Source: Hellea balneolensis DSM 19091 (lineage in GTDB: Bacteria > Pseudomonadota > Alphaproteobacteria > Caulobacterales > Maricaulaceae). Taken from it: a stretch of 64,000 nt of DNA. Positions 15,372 through 24,358 of this stretch are shown here, in pieces; position 1 is the first letter of the stretch; every line of letters starts with the position of its first letter. The notes beneath the pieces were generated by a model. That model was not told where the DNA came from, searched no databases, and saw only the letters and a list, made by a program, of their open reading frames with translations. The stretch is taken from positions 930,001 to 994,000 of the forward strand of contig NZ_AUAC01000002.1 in NCBI RefSeq assembly GCF_000428525.1, read 5' to 3'. The translations under genes and the position numbers were made by a program.

Positions 15372-16460
15372 ATGTCCAGTTTCGAAGCTCAGATCGCGAA
15401 GTCTCGAAAAGAGGTTGCCGAAGCGCAATCTAAAATTACAGAATTATCCGGTAAGATTGAGACCGCGCGCAGTAAAATGGCGCAAGGAACTGATATTACA
15501 TTAGACATCGAAAATGCATCACTTGAGGATGTTCACGCGCATTCTGATATGATGAATGCCAATATCGCCGAGCTTATTTTAGGCTTGGATGATGTCACGG
15601 CAGGGTTCTCCAAAGATTTTGACTCTATGCGGTCAAAAACGGGGTGGGAAAAATTCGTGGGAATATTTTCAAAAAAGCGTTCTGAAATGATGCGCCAAGA
15701 ACGTATCCGTGTCGCCTCTATTGAGGACAAGCTGCAGGATCTTATTGGCAAATCCAATACGATTGGCGCCATGTTGCAGGATCAACTCGACGAACTCGGC
15801 CGCCATAAAAATCAGGTGGAAACCAATCTGCAAAATACGTTGGCCGAACGCGGAACGACTCTTGAAGAGCTCACGATAATACGCGACGAGCTTAAAGCTC
15901 TCGACCCGCAGGTGATTGAGCTTGAAGGCAAGCTGGCTGTTGCGACAAACGCGAATGACCGCTCCAAGCTAGAGTCAGAATTGGCGACGGTAAACGCCCG
16001 TTACAACGAGCTTGTCCAATTAGAACAAGTCAAATTAGGCGGCTCGCAGACGCTAGAGCGCTATGTCGAGAAAGGCAAAACGTGGCTGGATTCACTACAG
16101 AACCAAATGGCGACGCAGATGGTGCTACTCAATAAGCTACAAACAGACACCAAACAACGTGTTGTCCTTTATGATGCTCTGTCCAAATCATTAAAGACTG
16201 CGCAACAGCAAGATGTGGCCCACCAAATCAATGAGATTGGCGTCGCCACGGATAAAGAAGCGCAAGTTGCCATGGCCGCGATCGGCGCGGCGACCAATAC
16301 GCGTATGGCGGAAATGATGGAATCCCATGAAGATCATATCGTCTTTGCCCGCAAAGTGCTTGAGGAGAAAGTCAAAGCCGATGAACGCTTTGCCCGCCGT
16401 TTCGAGAAGATTGTCGAAATGCATGACAAGAATGCTTACGGCGAAGGCTCGCTGGGTTAG
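15372..16460 (+). CDS. Coiled-coil protein, first gene of the AAA+ operon
   Basis: A 362-residue soluble, almost wholly helical protein with long coiled-coil stretches (about 1-40, 125-225 and 235-350) and no signal peptide or membrane segment. GWEKFVGIFSKKRSEM at about residues 92-107 breaks the coil. The layout recalls TelA/toxic-anion-resistance proteins only loosely, and I do not claim membership. A GGGGAG Shine-Dalgarno gives a firm start. The next gene follows after 10 bases. Its place at the head of an operon with an AAA+ ATPase and membrane proteins suggests a scaffold or adaptor role; this is inference. Confidence 0.82.
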   Translation: MSSFEAQIAKSRKEVAEAQSKITELSGKIETARSKMAQGTDITLDIENASLEDVHAHSDMMNANIAELILGLDDVTAGFSKDFDSMRSKTGWEKFVGIFSKKRSEMMRQERIRVASIEDKLQDLIGKSNTIGAMLQDQLDELGRHKNQVETNLQNTLAERGTTLEELTIIRDELKALDPQVIELEGKLAVATNANDRSKLESELATVNARYNELVQLEQVKLGGSQTLERYVEKGKTWLDSLQNQMATQMVLLNKLQTDTKQRVVLYDALSKSLKTAQQQDVAHQINEIGVATDKEAQVAMAAIGAATNTRMAEMMESHEDHIVFARKVLEEKVKADERFARRFEKIVEMHDKNAYGEGSLG

Positions 16461-16470
16461 GGTAACTTAG

Positions 16471-17595
16471 GTGGACTTAACTTTCGACCACAAAGTCCTT
16501 GATAGCGCCAAAGCCACCCGGCGCTATTTTGCAAAATTTGAACGCATCATAGTACATCTTACCGAGGTGGTGGATCTGTCTAAATCAGAACTCCTCATCA
16601 CCTCGCCTGAGGCCAAGATGCTCAAGGAATATTTAGAGGCGCTATCTAACACCTTCACGGCTCTGTCTTATAAGTTCTTAATGGCGCACCGCGTGCAAAA
16701 GCAGGCGGATCTGAATTTTAGCATTGATAAGACTGAGAGCGGCTTTCCAATATTCCGCGAACTGATGCAAATGGCATCCGATGCGACGCAGGCAAAGAAG
16801 CATTTAAAATCTCTACCGAGCCAAGAACGCCTGAAGAAAGATATGATCACGCATATCCTGACGGAGCAATCTGCGCCGAGCCAATTACAATATGCCCTGA
16901 GCCAGCGTATTTATTATGAATATTTAGCTGAGAAAGATCTATTTCTCTCGCAAAACCACCCGCAGATTATTTGGGTGGGTAAAGACATGAAAGCGGGCCG
17001 CCGGAATTACCTCGTCCACTGGGCGAGCTATGACAGCCAGACCAATTTACCATCTATCTATATGATGGAACTCGAAGACACCTCACACCGCGCCCTGCCC
17101 CATGATGAGCGCCGCTGGCCGCGTGTGCAAAGTCATCTTATGGCGCAAGCCGTGTCGAGCCTGAAACTCCTCACCATTGCCAAGGGATTCGACCAGGACT
17201 TTAACGATCTGCATCCCAAGCTTTTGCGGCGTTTTCATCTTGGCCCAATGCACAGTCATAGCTTTACAGAGCAACATGGGCCGCTTCGCAATGTTCTGGC
17301 CGGAGCCGATGGAGAACCGGGTCTTGACTGGGCTCTGGCTTGGACGGTTGAAAGTCTCGTCGCTGAGACCACCACCAAAGAAAAAGTTGGCATCTTCAAA
17401 CATGCAGAACGGCAGGTTTATGCACTTAATAAAATGGATTTCAAAATGGCCGATAGCGGCGCAACCGAAATTCGCCGCTCACTCATCCTGCCCCACCGCG
17501 CTTACCAAGTGCTGGAAGAAAAAAATAAAGCCGATTTCGATGGCGTACGAAAATATGTCGTCGGCGGAAATAATAAAATCCTGAGCTACAAATAA
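16471..17595 (+). CDS. Unknown soluble protein of the AAA+ operon
   Basis: A 374-residue protein that I do not recognise. The start is a GTG at 16471, preceded by AGGG. The N-terminal 150 residues are helical and charged. The middle contains QIIWVGKDMKAGRRNYLVHW and SIYMMELEDTSH, which look like a beta-rich domain. A His-rich stretch (LGPMHSHSFTEQHGPL) lies near residue 260. No signal peptide, membrane segment or nucleotide-binding loop is visible. It sits between the coiled-coil gene and the AAA+ gene with gaps of 10 and 24 bases, so it is almost certainly part of the same transcript. Confidence 0.8.
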   Translation: MDLTFDHKVLDSAKATRRYFAKFERIIVHLTEVVDLSKSELLITSPEAKMLKEYLEALSNTFTALSYKFLMAHRVQKQADLNFSIDKTESGFPIFRELMQMASDATQAKKHLKSLPSQERLKKDMITHILTEQSAPSQLQYALSQRIYYEYLAEKDLFLSQNHPQIIWVGKDMKAGRRNYLVHWASYDSQTNLPSIYMMELEDTSHRALPHDERRWPRVQSHLMAQAVSSLKLLTIAKGFDQDFNDLHPKLLRRFHLGPMHSHSFTEQHGPLRNVLAGADGEPGLDWALAWTVESLVAETTTKEKVGIFKHAERQVYALNKMDFKMADSGATEIRRSLILPHRAYQVLEEKNKADFDGVRKYVVGGNNKILSYK

Positions 17596-17619
17596 TAACA
17601 CGTTACAAATAGGACGCCC

Positions 17620-19563
17620 ATGTCAAACGACTTGATGGAAATTAAAGAAGAGCTCATCCGCGAGAAATATACGGCGGCCGAAAGCTTACTGGATGGTTTT
17701 GATCATACACCGCGTTTAGCCAAGCCCAAATCAGGCGCAGCTCCCGCCAAAGAAAAATCGCCCGGCATAGGCACGCGACGCCGGTTCCGCTCAACCACAC
17801 CGGGCCTTGTCACTAAATCAACGGCTCGCGCCGAAGGCGTGCATATCATTAACCGCGTACAGGAAAATGATGACAGTGAAATCCTGATGAGCCCAATGCA
17901 GGCCAATGTCCTGCATAGCCTGCGCCGCGCCCTCGCCACTTCAATGGTGGTCGCCGATCAATTTGCCGATCATACGGGGCTCTCCCAACTCCTCAAAGAT
18001 AACCTTGAAGGCAGCTTGGCCGCCTCGCGTAAGTCTGAGTTTACGGAACTGCTCGCGGCCTCATCCGTCATAAGCCTTCATGTCTTTGCCAATATGGCGA
18101 GCTTCCTGCTCGCCAACGCCCATACTGATGCCTCGGACGTAAACGTCGAAGTCGGTGAAGTCGAAGAAGTGCTGACGGATAATTCTCATCTCGCGCTGAC
18201 GGGCGCGCTTTGGGAACTTGACCAAGACCTCGCTATTTTCGCGACCAGCGAAGATAAGCTTATCCCAACGGTGACGGCTTTCCTCGAACAGCTCATGGAA
18301 AAAGTCGGTCTTCGCGCCTCCAACATGGCGCGCCTTGAGGCTTTCACCTCGGTTAATTACCGCGTCGAGGATGATGACTTTAACATCAATGGTTTTACGC
18401 CGTCGGGCCGTGGGAGCAGTACGAAACTGACCATGAGTTTCAAAAAACCCAATGAAATTGTCGGCAACCACATCGCTAAATATCAAGCGATGAAGCTCGC
18501 AAAAATGATTATGGCTTATGATTTTGATCGTAAGCTCAACCCCTTTGTGGATTTAGGCGGGTTCATCTTCACTTTTATGGGCGACGGTAAGCCGGGCACA
18601 GGTAAGACCATCCTTATTCAGATGATGGCAGGCCTCATACATGATTATTGCCAGAATGCGGGATACCCCTTTCGTTATCAAAACCTGTCTACGGAAAGCA
18701 TTGATAGTTATCAGGGTAAATCGGCGCAAAATGCCAAGGCCTTTTTTAATAATCTGATTGACCCCAATGTCATCGGCTTTGGCACGATTGATGATATTGA
18801 CCAACTTGCGGGCAAACGCGGTGACCGCCAAAGCTCTGCGGGGCAGCTTGAGATTACCGCCGTGTTGATGGAAAGCTTTGCAGGCGCGAATACCGTTGTG
18901 CGCGGCAATTGTACCTTTGGGATGTTTTCTAACTATCCTGAAAATGTCGATGATGCGCTGCGCCAACGCGCGGGCGCGAGGTTCTTAGTTGATGGGCCGC
19001 AAACGCGCGAAGACTATATTGATATTCTGCACATCTTAATGGGCAAGAACCATAACATTCCTGTCGGAGATCATAAGCTGTTTGAAACGCAGCAAATTAA
19101 AAAAGCTGTGGCCCGTAGTTTCGAAGCCCATAGTAAGCCGCAAGAAGACGGGCTGATAAAAGTTTATGAACAGACAACCAAAAAAATCGGCAAGCTAGAT
19201 ACGCTCGCAAAAATCGGAACTTATTTAAATAACATCCAAAATGTCGATGAGCGCTTTACAGGCCGCGCGATTAAAAACATCACAGACGCCATTAAAGTCC
19301 GCGCCATGGATTTCGAACTCCCCGATGAATGGATGGAAAAACCTGACCTCTTCCTGCTCAAAGATTATGACACAAAGAAAGATATGATTGCCGACCTCTC
19401 CGTCCCCATCACAGTCGATATGGTCATGCAGGAAATCAACAGATATGCGGACTCAGAGTTTCGTTATGCTGATAAGTCAGATGAAGTCGCGATTGAGAAT
19501 ATGGTGCGCGACTTTGGACGGCAAGAAAAAGCTAAGAAGCGGTATTTGAAGGGTAAGAAGTAA
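17620..19563 (+). CDS. AAA+ ATPase with large N-terminal domain
   Basis: A 647-residue AAA+ ATPase, the central enzyme of the operon. Residues 1-300 are a non-catalytic, mostly helical domain that I do not recognise. The ATPase module has Walker A GDGKPGTGKT (321-330), a Walker B-like VIGFGTIDDID (384-394), a sensor Asn in GMFSNYP (near 438) and Arg residues in ALRQRAGARF (446-455) fitting an arginine finger. The C-terminal 150 residues are charged and helical, ending KAKKRYLKGKK. No protease or nuclease domain is fused. The role is probably remodelling of a protein complex; the substrate is unknown. AGGA precedes the ATG. Confidence 0.88.
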   Translation: MSNDLMEIKEELIREKYTAAESLLDGFDHTPRLAKPKSGAAPAKEKSPGIGTRRRFRSTTPGLVTKSTARAEGVHIINRVQENDDSEILMSPMQANVLHSLRRALATSMVVADQFADHTGLSQLLKDNLEGSLAASRKSEFTELLAASSVISLHVFANMASFLLANAHTDASDVNVEVGEVEEVLTDNSHLALTGALWELDQDLAIFATSEDKLIPTVTAFLEQLMEKVGLRASNMARLEAFTSVNYRVEDDDFNINGFTPSGRGSSTKLTMSFKKPNEIVGNHIAKYQAMKLAKMIMAYDFDRKLNPFVDLGGFIFTFMGDGKPGTGKTILIQMMAGLIHDYCQNAGYPFRYQNLSTESIDSYQGKSAQNAKAFFNNLIDPNVIGFGTIDDIDQLAGKRGDRQSSAGQLEITAVLMESFAGANTVVRGNCTFGMFSNYPENVDDALRQRAGARFLVDGPQTREDYIDILHILMGKNHNIPVGDHKLFETQQIKKAVARSFEAHSKPQEDGLIKVYEQTTKKIGKLDTLAKIGTYLNNIQNVDERFTGRAIKNITDAIKVRAMDFELPDEWMEKPDLFLLKDYDTKKDMIADLSVPITVDMVMQEINRYADSEFRYADKSDEVAIENMVRDFGRQEKAKKRYLKGKK

Positions 19564-19565
19564 AG

Positions 19566-20330
19566 GTGTCTGTTGCGGCTATAGATATCAATAATCCTGA
19601 CTCTTACCCAGATGCTCTTGTAGGGTTGATGAATGAGAACAGCGAATTATTTTTCGCATACCAGGACTCAGAGGCTGAAGCGTTACAATCACGTTTAAAA
19701 GGTAATCTCGACTATTTATGCATGAGAAATAAATACTCTTCAGAATATTCAAATTTTTTAGAAACTAAACTTCTTAGCATGGTCAAAAAACAGTCTATTT
19801 TTGGTTGGCACTTTACGCGATTAACTGAAAATGAGCGTAATATTATAAAAATTGAGGGTATCATTCCATCGTCATCAAACTTTCTGGAAACACGTTTAAC
19901 AACATTAGTTGAATCGGGAATGTTGTCTGCCTCAGAAAAAAAATCAATAACTGAAAACTCTCCTTTACAGAATGAGCAACAGAGAAAATCCAGAGAAGGT
20001 AAATTTTGGTTCGTTTCAAAGAAATTTCCTTTTAATGATGGACGTGTAGAACTTTTGCTTAATCACTGGGGGGGAGAAGTCGCATATTTTTGGATTCACG
20101 ATGAGACTTTAAAAACTAAATTGCAACAAATTGGCAATGCAAAAGTAATCGAAGCAACTGTTCCAATCGAAATGATTAAACAAGCATATAGCGCAAGCGA
20201 AGCTATTCTTGCAAATTATCTCGACCCCGAAAAAAGATATGACATAAATCGTGAGTTTGATTTCTACATCGAGAAACCTCTAGCGCCAGAATTGATTAGC
20301 TTTATCCCTATCGAGGAACTACCCTCATGA
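19566..20330 (+). CDS. AT-rich gene of unknown function inserted in the AAA+ operon
   Basis: A 254-residue protein encoded by DNA clearly more AT-rich than the genes on both sides. After a helical N-terminal third come FGWHFTRLTENERNIIKIEG, EGKFWFVSKKF, LLNHWGGEVAYFWI and KVIEATVP. I have seen this series (WHxTRLT..E...I...G, WGGExxY) in uncharacterised proteins scattered through bacterial genomes. An ADP-ribosyltransferase-like fold is conceivable but unproven. The GTG start is two bases past the AAA+ stop, and the stop overlaps the next gene as ATGA, so the gene is fully built into the operon. Acquired cargo is the likely explanation. Confidence 0.8.
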   Translation: MSVAAIDINNPDSYPDALVGLMNENSELFFAYQDSEAEALQSRLKGNLDYLCMRNKYSSEYSNFLETKLLSMVKKQSIFGWHFTRLTENERNIIKIEGIIPSSSNFLETRLTTLVESGMLSASEKKSITENSPLQNEQQRKSREGKFWFVSKKFPFNDGRVELLLNHWGGEVAYFWIHDETLKTKLQQIGNAKVIEATVPIEMIKQAYSASEAILANYLDPEKRYDINREFDFYIEKPLAPELISFIPIEELPS

Positions 20331-21838
20331 TGCGGCTCGTCAAAAATGGGCTCATGTTTGGCAATCTTGTCGAGGTTAAGTCGGTGGCCTTGGTCGAGCG
20401 CTATAATCGCGCGCTTGATCACCTTATTGGCAAGACCACCGAACTCACCGAGTTTCATATTGATATTGCGGGTTACTCCCCTGAAATCGGCCATGAGTTT
20501 GGCGATGACTTATACCTGAATCCCAAAGGCTGTAATCAGATGTTTATTCTGCTCTCGACGGATCAGAAAACGGCGCCTTTGCTGAACTCGCAATTCTCGA
20601 CCTCGCGCTCTATTCTGCGGCATTATATTGAAAAGAATGAGAACCAGCTCTTTGCCCTGACCGCGCGTGAAGCTGTGGCGGGGGAGTTGATGAATTCCGT
20701 CTTTGCGATGGATGACCCGCAAGACCTTTTGCATATCAACCAAATCGACATTGAGGCCGACACCATCCAAGAACATGTCGCCGAAGCCAACCTTTTGGGC
20801 GGGCATATTGAACGCTTTATGACCGAGGACGATGCGTGGTGGGATGATGTGTTGATTGCGGAAATGATAGAACTTGCCAAACGCACCGGCAATATTCAGC
20901 GTAATCCCGTGGAGCTGAAAACGCAGAGCTATACGCAGGGCAATTATTACACATCTCATTTTGGCGGGGTCTATGTCTTTCGCGATACCCAGACGCCGAC
21001 CGTCATTGCACGGGAGATGATTGACGGTCTGGACGGGCTCTCCATCGAGAATATTCTTACCTTTGAAAACCGCGAAGAGATTGCCAAATTTCTGCGCGAT
21101 GAAGGCTTGTCAGAATTAATTGTGCAGCGCCCCAATGAGAGCACGGCGGCGATTATCAAACAAAAGATAGATTTCATCACGATTACAACAGCGGCTAATT
21201 TGGGCCACGACCTGAAAGGCGTGACGCGGCGCAATATGCGTATGCTTGAACGGCGCTATGCCAATGAGATGCCGCCAGAATTTAGCGGATTGATGGATGT
21301 GTATCGCTGGGCGAGCCTGGGCGGGGGCGTACCAAAGATCGGCCCTGAGCATCCCGCCTTTTTCTATGCCTTGCGCTCTAGCCAGCATGAAGACAGAGAC
21401 CTCGTCAATATGCTGCTCTCTGACCTCTCGCGCATGGATTTTCGGCAACTCTTTATTTGTCACAAGCCGCTATTCTATGCCGCCTATCGGAGTTGGTCCG
21501 AGCCGAAAAAAGACTATGTCTCCAAATTCCTCGCCGCAGAATATGCCATGGATAAAGTTGGTGCGCGGGAAGCTCTATTTGGTGAAGAACCTACAATGGA
21601 AGAGCCTGAAACACTCTACAGCGCTGAGGATTACAGCGAGACGAAAAAGAAGCGCGAGATAAAAAGCCCTTGGGGTGTGCCGCTGATTAAAGACGGTGTC
21701 GTCTATGTGAAACCCCATGATGATGATGACGATAACAGAAAACGTCACCCACGCCGTAAAGGCCGAGGCCTGCGAGAAGAATTAGAGTGGGATAAAAAGA
21801 AATATAGAGGTAAAAATAAAAAGGGCCGCAAGAGATGA
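20327..21838 (+). CDS. DUF6638-like protein
   Basis: A 503-residue soluble protein that, as I recall it, matches the DUF6638 family, which is common in alphaproteobacteria and functionally undefined. The N-terminal segment has LVERYNRALDHLIGKTTEL, then FHIDIAGYSPEIG and GDDLYLNPKGCNQMF. The body is helical. The last 75 residues are disordered and highly charged, with a DDDDD run followed by Arg/Lys-rich sequence (RRKGRGLREELEWDKKKYRG). ATGA overlaps bind it to both neighbours. Its constant company with an AAA+ ATPase suggests that it is a partner or substrate adaptor; this is inference. Confidence 0.82.
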   Translation: MMRLVKNGLMFGNLVEVKSVALVERYNRALDHLIGKTTELTEFHIDIAGYSPEIGHEFGDDLYLNPKGCNQMFILLSTDQKTAPLLNSQFSTSRSILRHYIEKNENQLFALTAREAVAGELMNSVFAMDDPQDLLHINQIDIEADTIQEHVAEANLLGGHIERFMTEDDAWWDDVLIAEMIELAKRTGNIQRNPVELKTQSYTQGNYYTSHFGGVYVFRDTQTPTVIAREMIDGLDGLSIENILTFENREEIAKFLRDEGLSELIVQRPNESTAAIIKQKIDFITITTAANLGHDLKGVTRRNMRMLERRYANEMPPEFSGLMDVYRWASLGGGVPKIGPEHPAFFYALRSSQHEDRDLVNMLLSDLSRMDFRQLFICHKPLFYAAYRSWSEPKKDYVSKFLAAEYAMDKVGAREALFGEEPTMEEPETLYSAEDYSETKKKREIKSPWGVPLIKDGVVYVKPHDDDDDNRKRHPRRKGRGLREELEWDKKKYRGKNKKGRKR

Positions 21839-22101
21839 TTATCTGGGTTCGCAATATCGTTCTAATTCTATTTGTCCTGACAATTATTTATCTCGCCATG
21901 TCGACCGTCTCGCGTCTGCGTAAACGGCAACGCCTAAAGCTCGATTACACAACGGCTAAAACTGAAACACCTGAAGACGAATTTATCGCCAACGGTATGC
22001 AAAAATATGAGCGCTCATTAAAACCCAAATTATTTATTGGCGTTTATCTCTTTCCTCTCGCCGTGATTTTACTTCTCGGCTATCTGGCGCAATATTCGTA
22101 A
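21835..22101 (+). CDS. Small two-helix membrane protein
   Basis: An 88-residue protein with hydrophobic segments at about 5-22 and 66-84 and a charged loop of some 40 residues between them. It overlaps the DUF6638-like gene by ATGA and ends 11 bases before the DUF1523 gene. I recognise no family. The tight coupling makes it a probable membrane component of the AAA+ operon product. Confidence 0.78.
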   Translation: MIIWVRNIVLILFVLTIIYLAMSTVSRLRKRQRLKLDYTTAKTETPEDEFIANGMQKYERSLKPKLFIGVYLFPLAVILLLGYLAQYS

Positions 22102-22112
22102 AGGACGATACT

Positions 22113-22787
22113 ATGAAAACGATTAAACGCATATTCATATTCTTGCTCGCGCTGATTACGGTCGTTCTCATTCATTACTATCTGCCGCAACGCGATATTG
22201 TGCAGGTCGTTAATACCGACGTAAAACGCATGGATATCAGTAAAGGCTCACCCTTTTGGGATCGCCCGGATGCGGGCACAGACCAACAGGAAACACGCGA
22301 TGTGCGCTTTATCTATACGGTCAATAAAAATGATAAAACGCGCGTTTACCGGAATGAAGATACAGGTTGGTCATTCCCGTTTTACTTGAAATTTGACAGT
22401 AGCGATCTTTCCGCAAAAGCCCAAAATCTTGCCAATAAAGACGACACTTGGGTCGCGGTCACACATTACGGCTGGCGCATCAGATTATTTTCTATCTTCC
22501 CCAATGCAACCAAGGTCAAACAAGTCAGCGGCCCGGATGTCTTCCTCATTCCCTGGTTTAACATTGTCTTTTTATTCTTTGTCTTCCTTATTCTGTTTTG
22601 GATATGGCGAACAATCCGCCGCTGGAAAAAGAAAAATGTCGATCCGATTACGGATAAAATTGGCGATGAGTTGGACGAGGTTGCAGATACCGTACGCGGA
22701 CATGCCGGAAAAGCAGGTCAAGAGCTGAACGAAAAGCGCTCAGGGTTTCGTAAATTTATGCGCCGCTGGTTTGGATCTTCTAAATAA
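22113..22787 (+). CDS. DUF1523 family membrane protein
   Basis: A 224-residue protein matching my recollection of DUF1523, an uncharacterised family frequent in Rhodobacterales. Membrane segments lie at about 7-24 and 145-165. The loop between them, probably periplasmic, carries RDVRFIYTV, RVYRNEDTGWSFPFYLKFD and WVAVTHYGWRIRLFSIFPN. The cytoplasmic C-terminus is charged and ends FMRRWFGSSK. AAGGA precedes the ATG. It is the last gene of the AAA+ operon and abuts the convergent manC gene with no spacer. It could anchor the AAA+ complex at the inner membrane; this is inference. Confidence 0.87.
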   Translation: MKTIKRIFIFLLALITVVLIHYYLPQRDIVQVVNTDVKRMDISKGSPFWDRPDAGTDQQETRDVRFIYTVNKNDKTRVYRNEDTGWSFPFYLKFDSSDLSAKAQNLANKDDTWVAVTHYGWRIRLFSIFPNATKVKQVSGPDVFLIPWFNIVFLFFVFLILFWIWRTIRRWKKKNVDPITDKIGDELDEVADTVRGHAGKAGQELNEKRSGFRKFMRRWFGSSK

Positions 22788-23864
22788 TTAGAGTTTGTCG
22801 TTGCGCTTTTCGGCTTTCAGCGTTTCGACAATTTTCTTAACATCCTGCGCGGCGTCTAACTTCGCCACAAGGATCGATCCATCTTTAACGATCACGGCCA
22901 AGCCATCAATGCCAACCGTTGTGACCAGTGGCCCATCTGTTTCAATGAGGCTATTTTGCGTATTATAGGCGATAACATCCCCTTTGACTGCATTACCCTC
23001 TTCGCCTTTTTTAAGAGCATGTAGTGAGGTGAAAGACCCAATATCATTCCACCCTATATTTGCCGGAACAATTGCGGCTTTATCCGTCGGTTCCATTACG
23101 GCATAGTCAATGGACTCTGACGGACAGGCCGCGAAACTCTCTTCATCCAAATTGACTTGGCCCGAGACTAATCCCGCATGGCCGTAAGCCAAGCTCGCCT
23201 GTTTGACGATTTCGGGATGAAATTTCCGCATTTCCGTTAAAAGCGTTTCAGGCGAGAAGAGGAATATACCTGCATTCCAAAAATAGCCGCCTTTATCCAA
23301 ATAGCTTTGCGCTGTTTCGCGGTCCGGCTTTTCTTTAAAAGCATTGACTTCAAAGGCGCCGGGCGAAAGCGGGTCGCCTTGTTCAATATAGCCATAGCCC
23401 GTCTCAGGCCCATCTGGGGTAATCCCAAATGTCACAAGATTGCCATTCTTAGCCGCCGTCATAGCCGCCGCAACGGAACGGCGAAAAGCATCCGGCTTAG
23501 TCACATGGTGGTCGGCAGGCGCGAGCAAGATAAGTGCCTTAGGATCGCTAATCTTGGCGTGAAGCGCTGCAATAACCGCGCATGGCGCTGTATTGCGGCC
23601 CATAGGTTCAACGATAATCGCACCTATCGCCATATCGATCGCGGCCATTTGCGTACGAATAGGCTCTGCATGTGCGGCATTGCAGATAAATACAGGCGGA
23701 TGGAAAAGGTCGCCGCTCAACCTCTCAGCCGTTTCCTGCACCATTGTTTGTTCAGTCACGAGTGGCAGCAATTGTTTAGGCATTGCTTGTCTTGAGGCCG
23801 GCCATAGCCGACTTCCTGCCCCGCCAGACATTATTACAGGTATAATTTTCACGTCACGCATCAT
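22788..23864 (-). CDS. manC: Mannose-1-phosphate guanylyltransferase
   Basis: A 358-residue GDP-mannose pyrophosphorylase making GDP-mannose from mannose-1-phosphate and GTP. The signature is SGGAGSRLWPASRQAMPKQL, with ILLAPADHHV, GYGYIEQG and WNAGIFLFSPE further on. Only the nucleotidyltransferase domain is present; the isomerase domain of bifunctional ManC/AlgA proteins is absent. GDP-mannose is the substrate of Gmd and Fcl encoded at 49.9-51.9 kb, so the genes serve one pathway although far apart. No clear Shine-Dalgarno is visible before the tandem ATG codons. A small palindrome lies just upstream. Confidence 0.92.
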   Translation of the reverse strand: MMRDVKIIPVIMSGGAGSRLWPASRQAMPKQLLPLVTEQTMVQETAERLSGDLFHPPVFICNAAHAEPIRTQMAAIDMAIGAIIVEPMGRNTAPCAVIAALHAKISDPKALILLAPADHHVTKPDAFRRSVAAAMTAAKNGNLVTFGITPDGPETGYGYIEQGDPLSPGAFEVNAFKEKPDRETAQSYLDKGGYFWNAGIFLFSPETLLTEMRKFHPEIVKQASLAYGHAGLVSGQVNLDEESFAACPSESIDYAVMEPTDKAAIVPANIGWNDIGSFTSLHALKKGEEGNAVKGDVIAYNTQNSLIETDGPLVTTVGIDGLAVIVKDGSILVAKLDAAQDVKKIVETLKAEKRNDKL

Positions 23865-23871
23865 AAGTAGT

Positions 23872-23887
23872 GGTTATCACAATAACC
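23872..23887 (-). promoter_or_regulatory. Dyad upstream of manC
   Basis: GGTTAT and ATAACC (23872-23877, 23882-23887) form a perfect 6-bp dyad with a four-base centre, eight bases before the manC start. It may be an operator or an RNA hairpin that masks initiation; there is no further support. Confidence 0.3.
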
Positions 23888-23944
23888 CTTTAAATCCTCT
23901 TAAATCGAACACTTAAGAAGGGTTTAATAACAGTTCAAAAGCAC

Positions 23945-24358
23945 CTAACCACCTAAGGTCACCTCTCCGGCTCTGTACCTTAAGAGGACGCGGCATTTTT
24001 TGAGTGCGCCGTCTTTCGGCGGCTCAAATTGCCATTTCCTTACGGCAGAGAGTGACGCGCTATCAAATAATCCGTCGGGTACTGAGCGCTCAACATCCAC
24101 ATTTTCAGTATCCCCACTTTCGGAGACATCAAGCCTGATAATCGTCCACCCTTGGCGGCCCGAATTAAAAGACCTTCTCGGATAAGCCGGCAAATCAAAT
24201 CTTCTGGCCGCGAGTTTTTCACCGCCCAAACAATCATCAGGATTGGAATAGCCCTTTACCCAAGGGTCAGGCGGATATTGACTCTTGGGCTTGAAAACAT
24301 CCTTGGTTGCGCAGCCGCTCAGGATTAAAACAATTAGACATAGGCAAGAAAACTTCAT
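23945..24358 (-). CDS. Lipoprotein with TonB C-terminal-like domain
   Basis: A 137-residue protein with lipobox LSGC (Cys16) and, after a short linker, a TonB C-terminal-type fold. The segments are YPRRSFNSGRQGWTIIRLDV, then GDTENVDVERSVPDGLFD and AVRKWQFEPPKDG. Normal TonB proteins are anchored by an N-terminal helix and span the periplasm with a Pro-rich rod; both are missing here. An energy-transducing role is therefore unlikely. It may bind a TonB-box or act in envelope assembly. Its start overlaps the HPr stop by four bases, placing it in the PTS operon. Confidence 0.8.
   Translation of the reverse strand: MKFSCLCLIVLILSGCATKDVFKPKSQYPPDPWVKGYSNPDDCLGGEKLAARRFDLPAYPRRSFNSGRQGWTIIRLDVSESGDTENVDVERSVPDGLFDSASLSAVRKWQFEPPKDGALKKCRVLLRYRAGEVTLGG

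Noticed and set aside
15372-16460. TelA (toxic anion resistance) assignment of the coiled-coil protein
   Set aside because: Length and helical layout are similar, but no diagnostic TelA motif is visible; coiled coils give false likeness.
19566-20330. Insertion sequence or transposon at the AT-rich gene
   Set aside because: No terminal inverted repeats, target duplication or transposase; junctions are exact stop-start couplings.
23884-23930. Terminator for the TonB-domain lipoprotein gene
   Set aside because: AACCCTT/AAGGGTT arms exist, but the loop is long and no T run follows on the minus strand.
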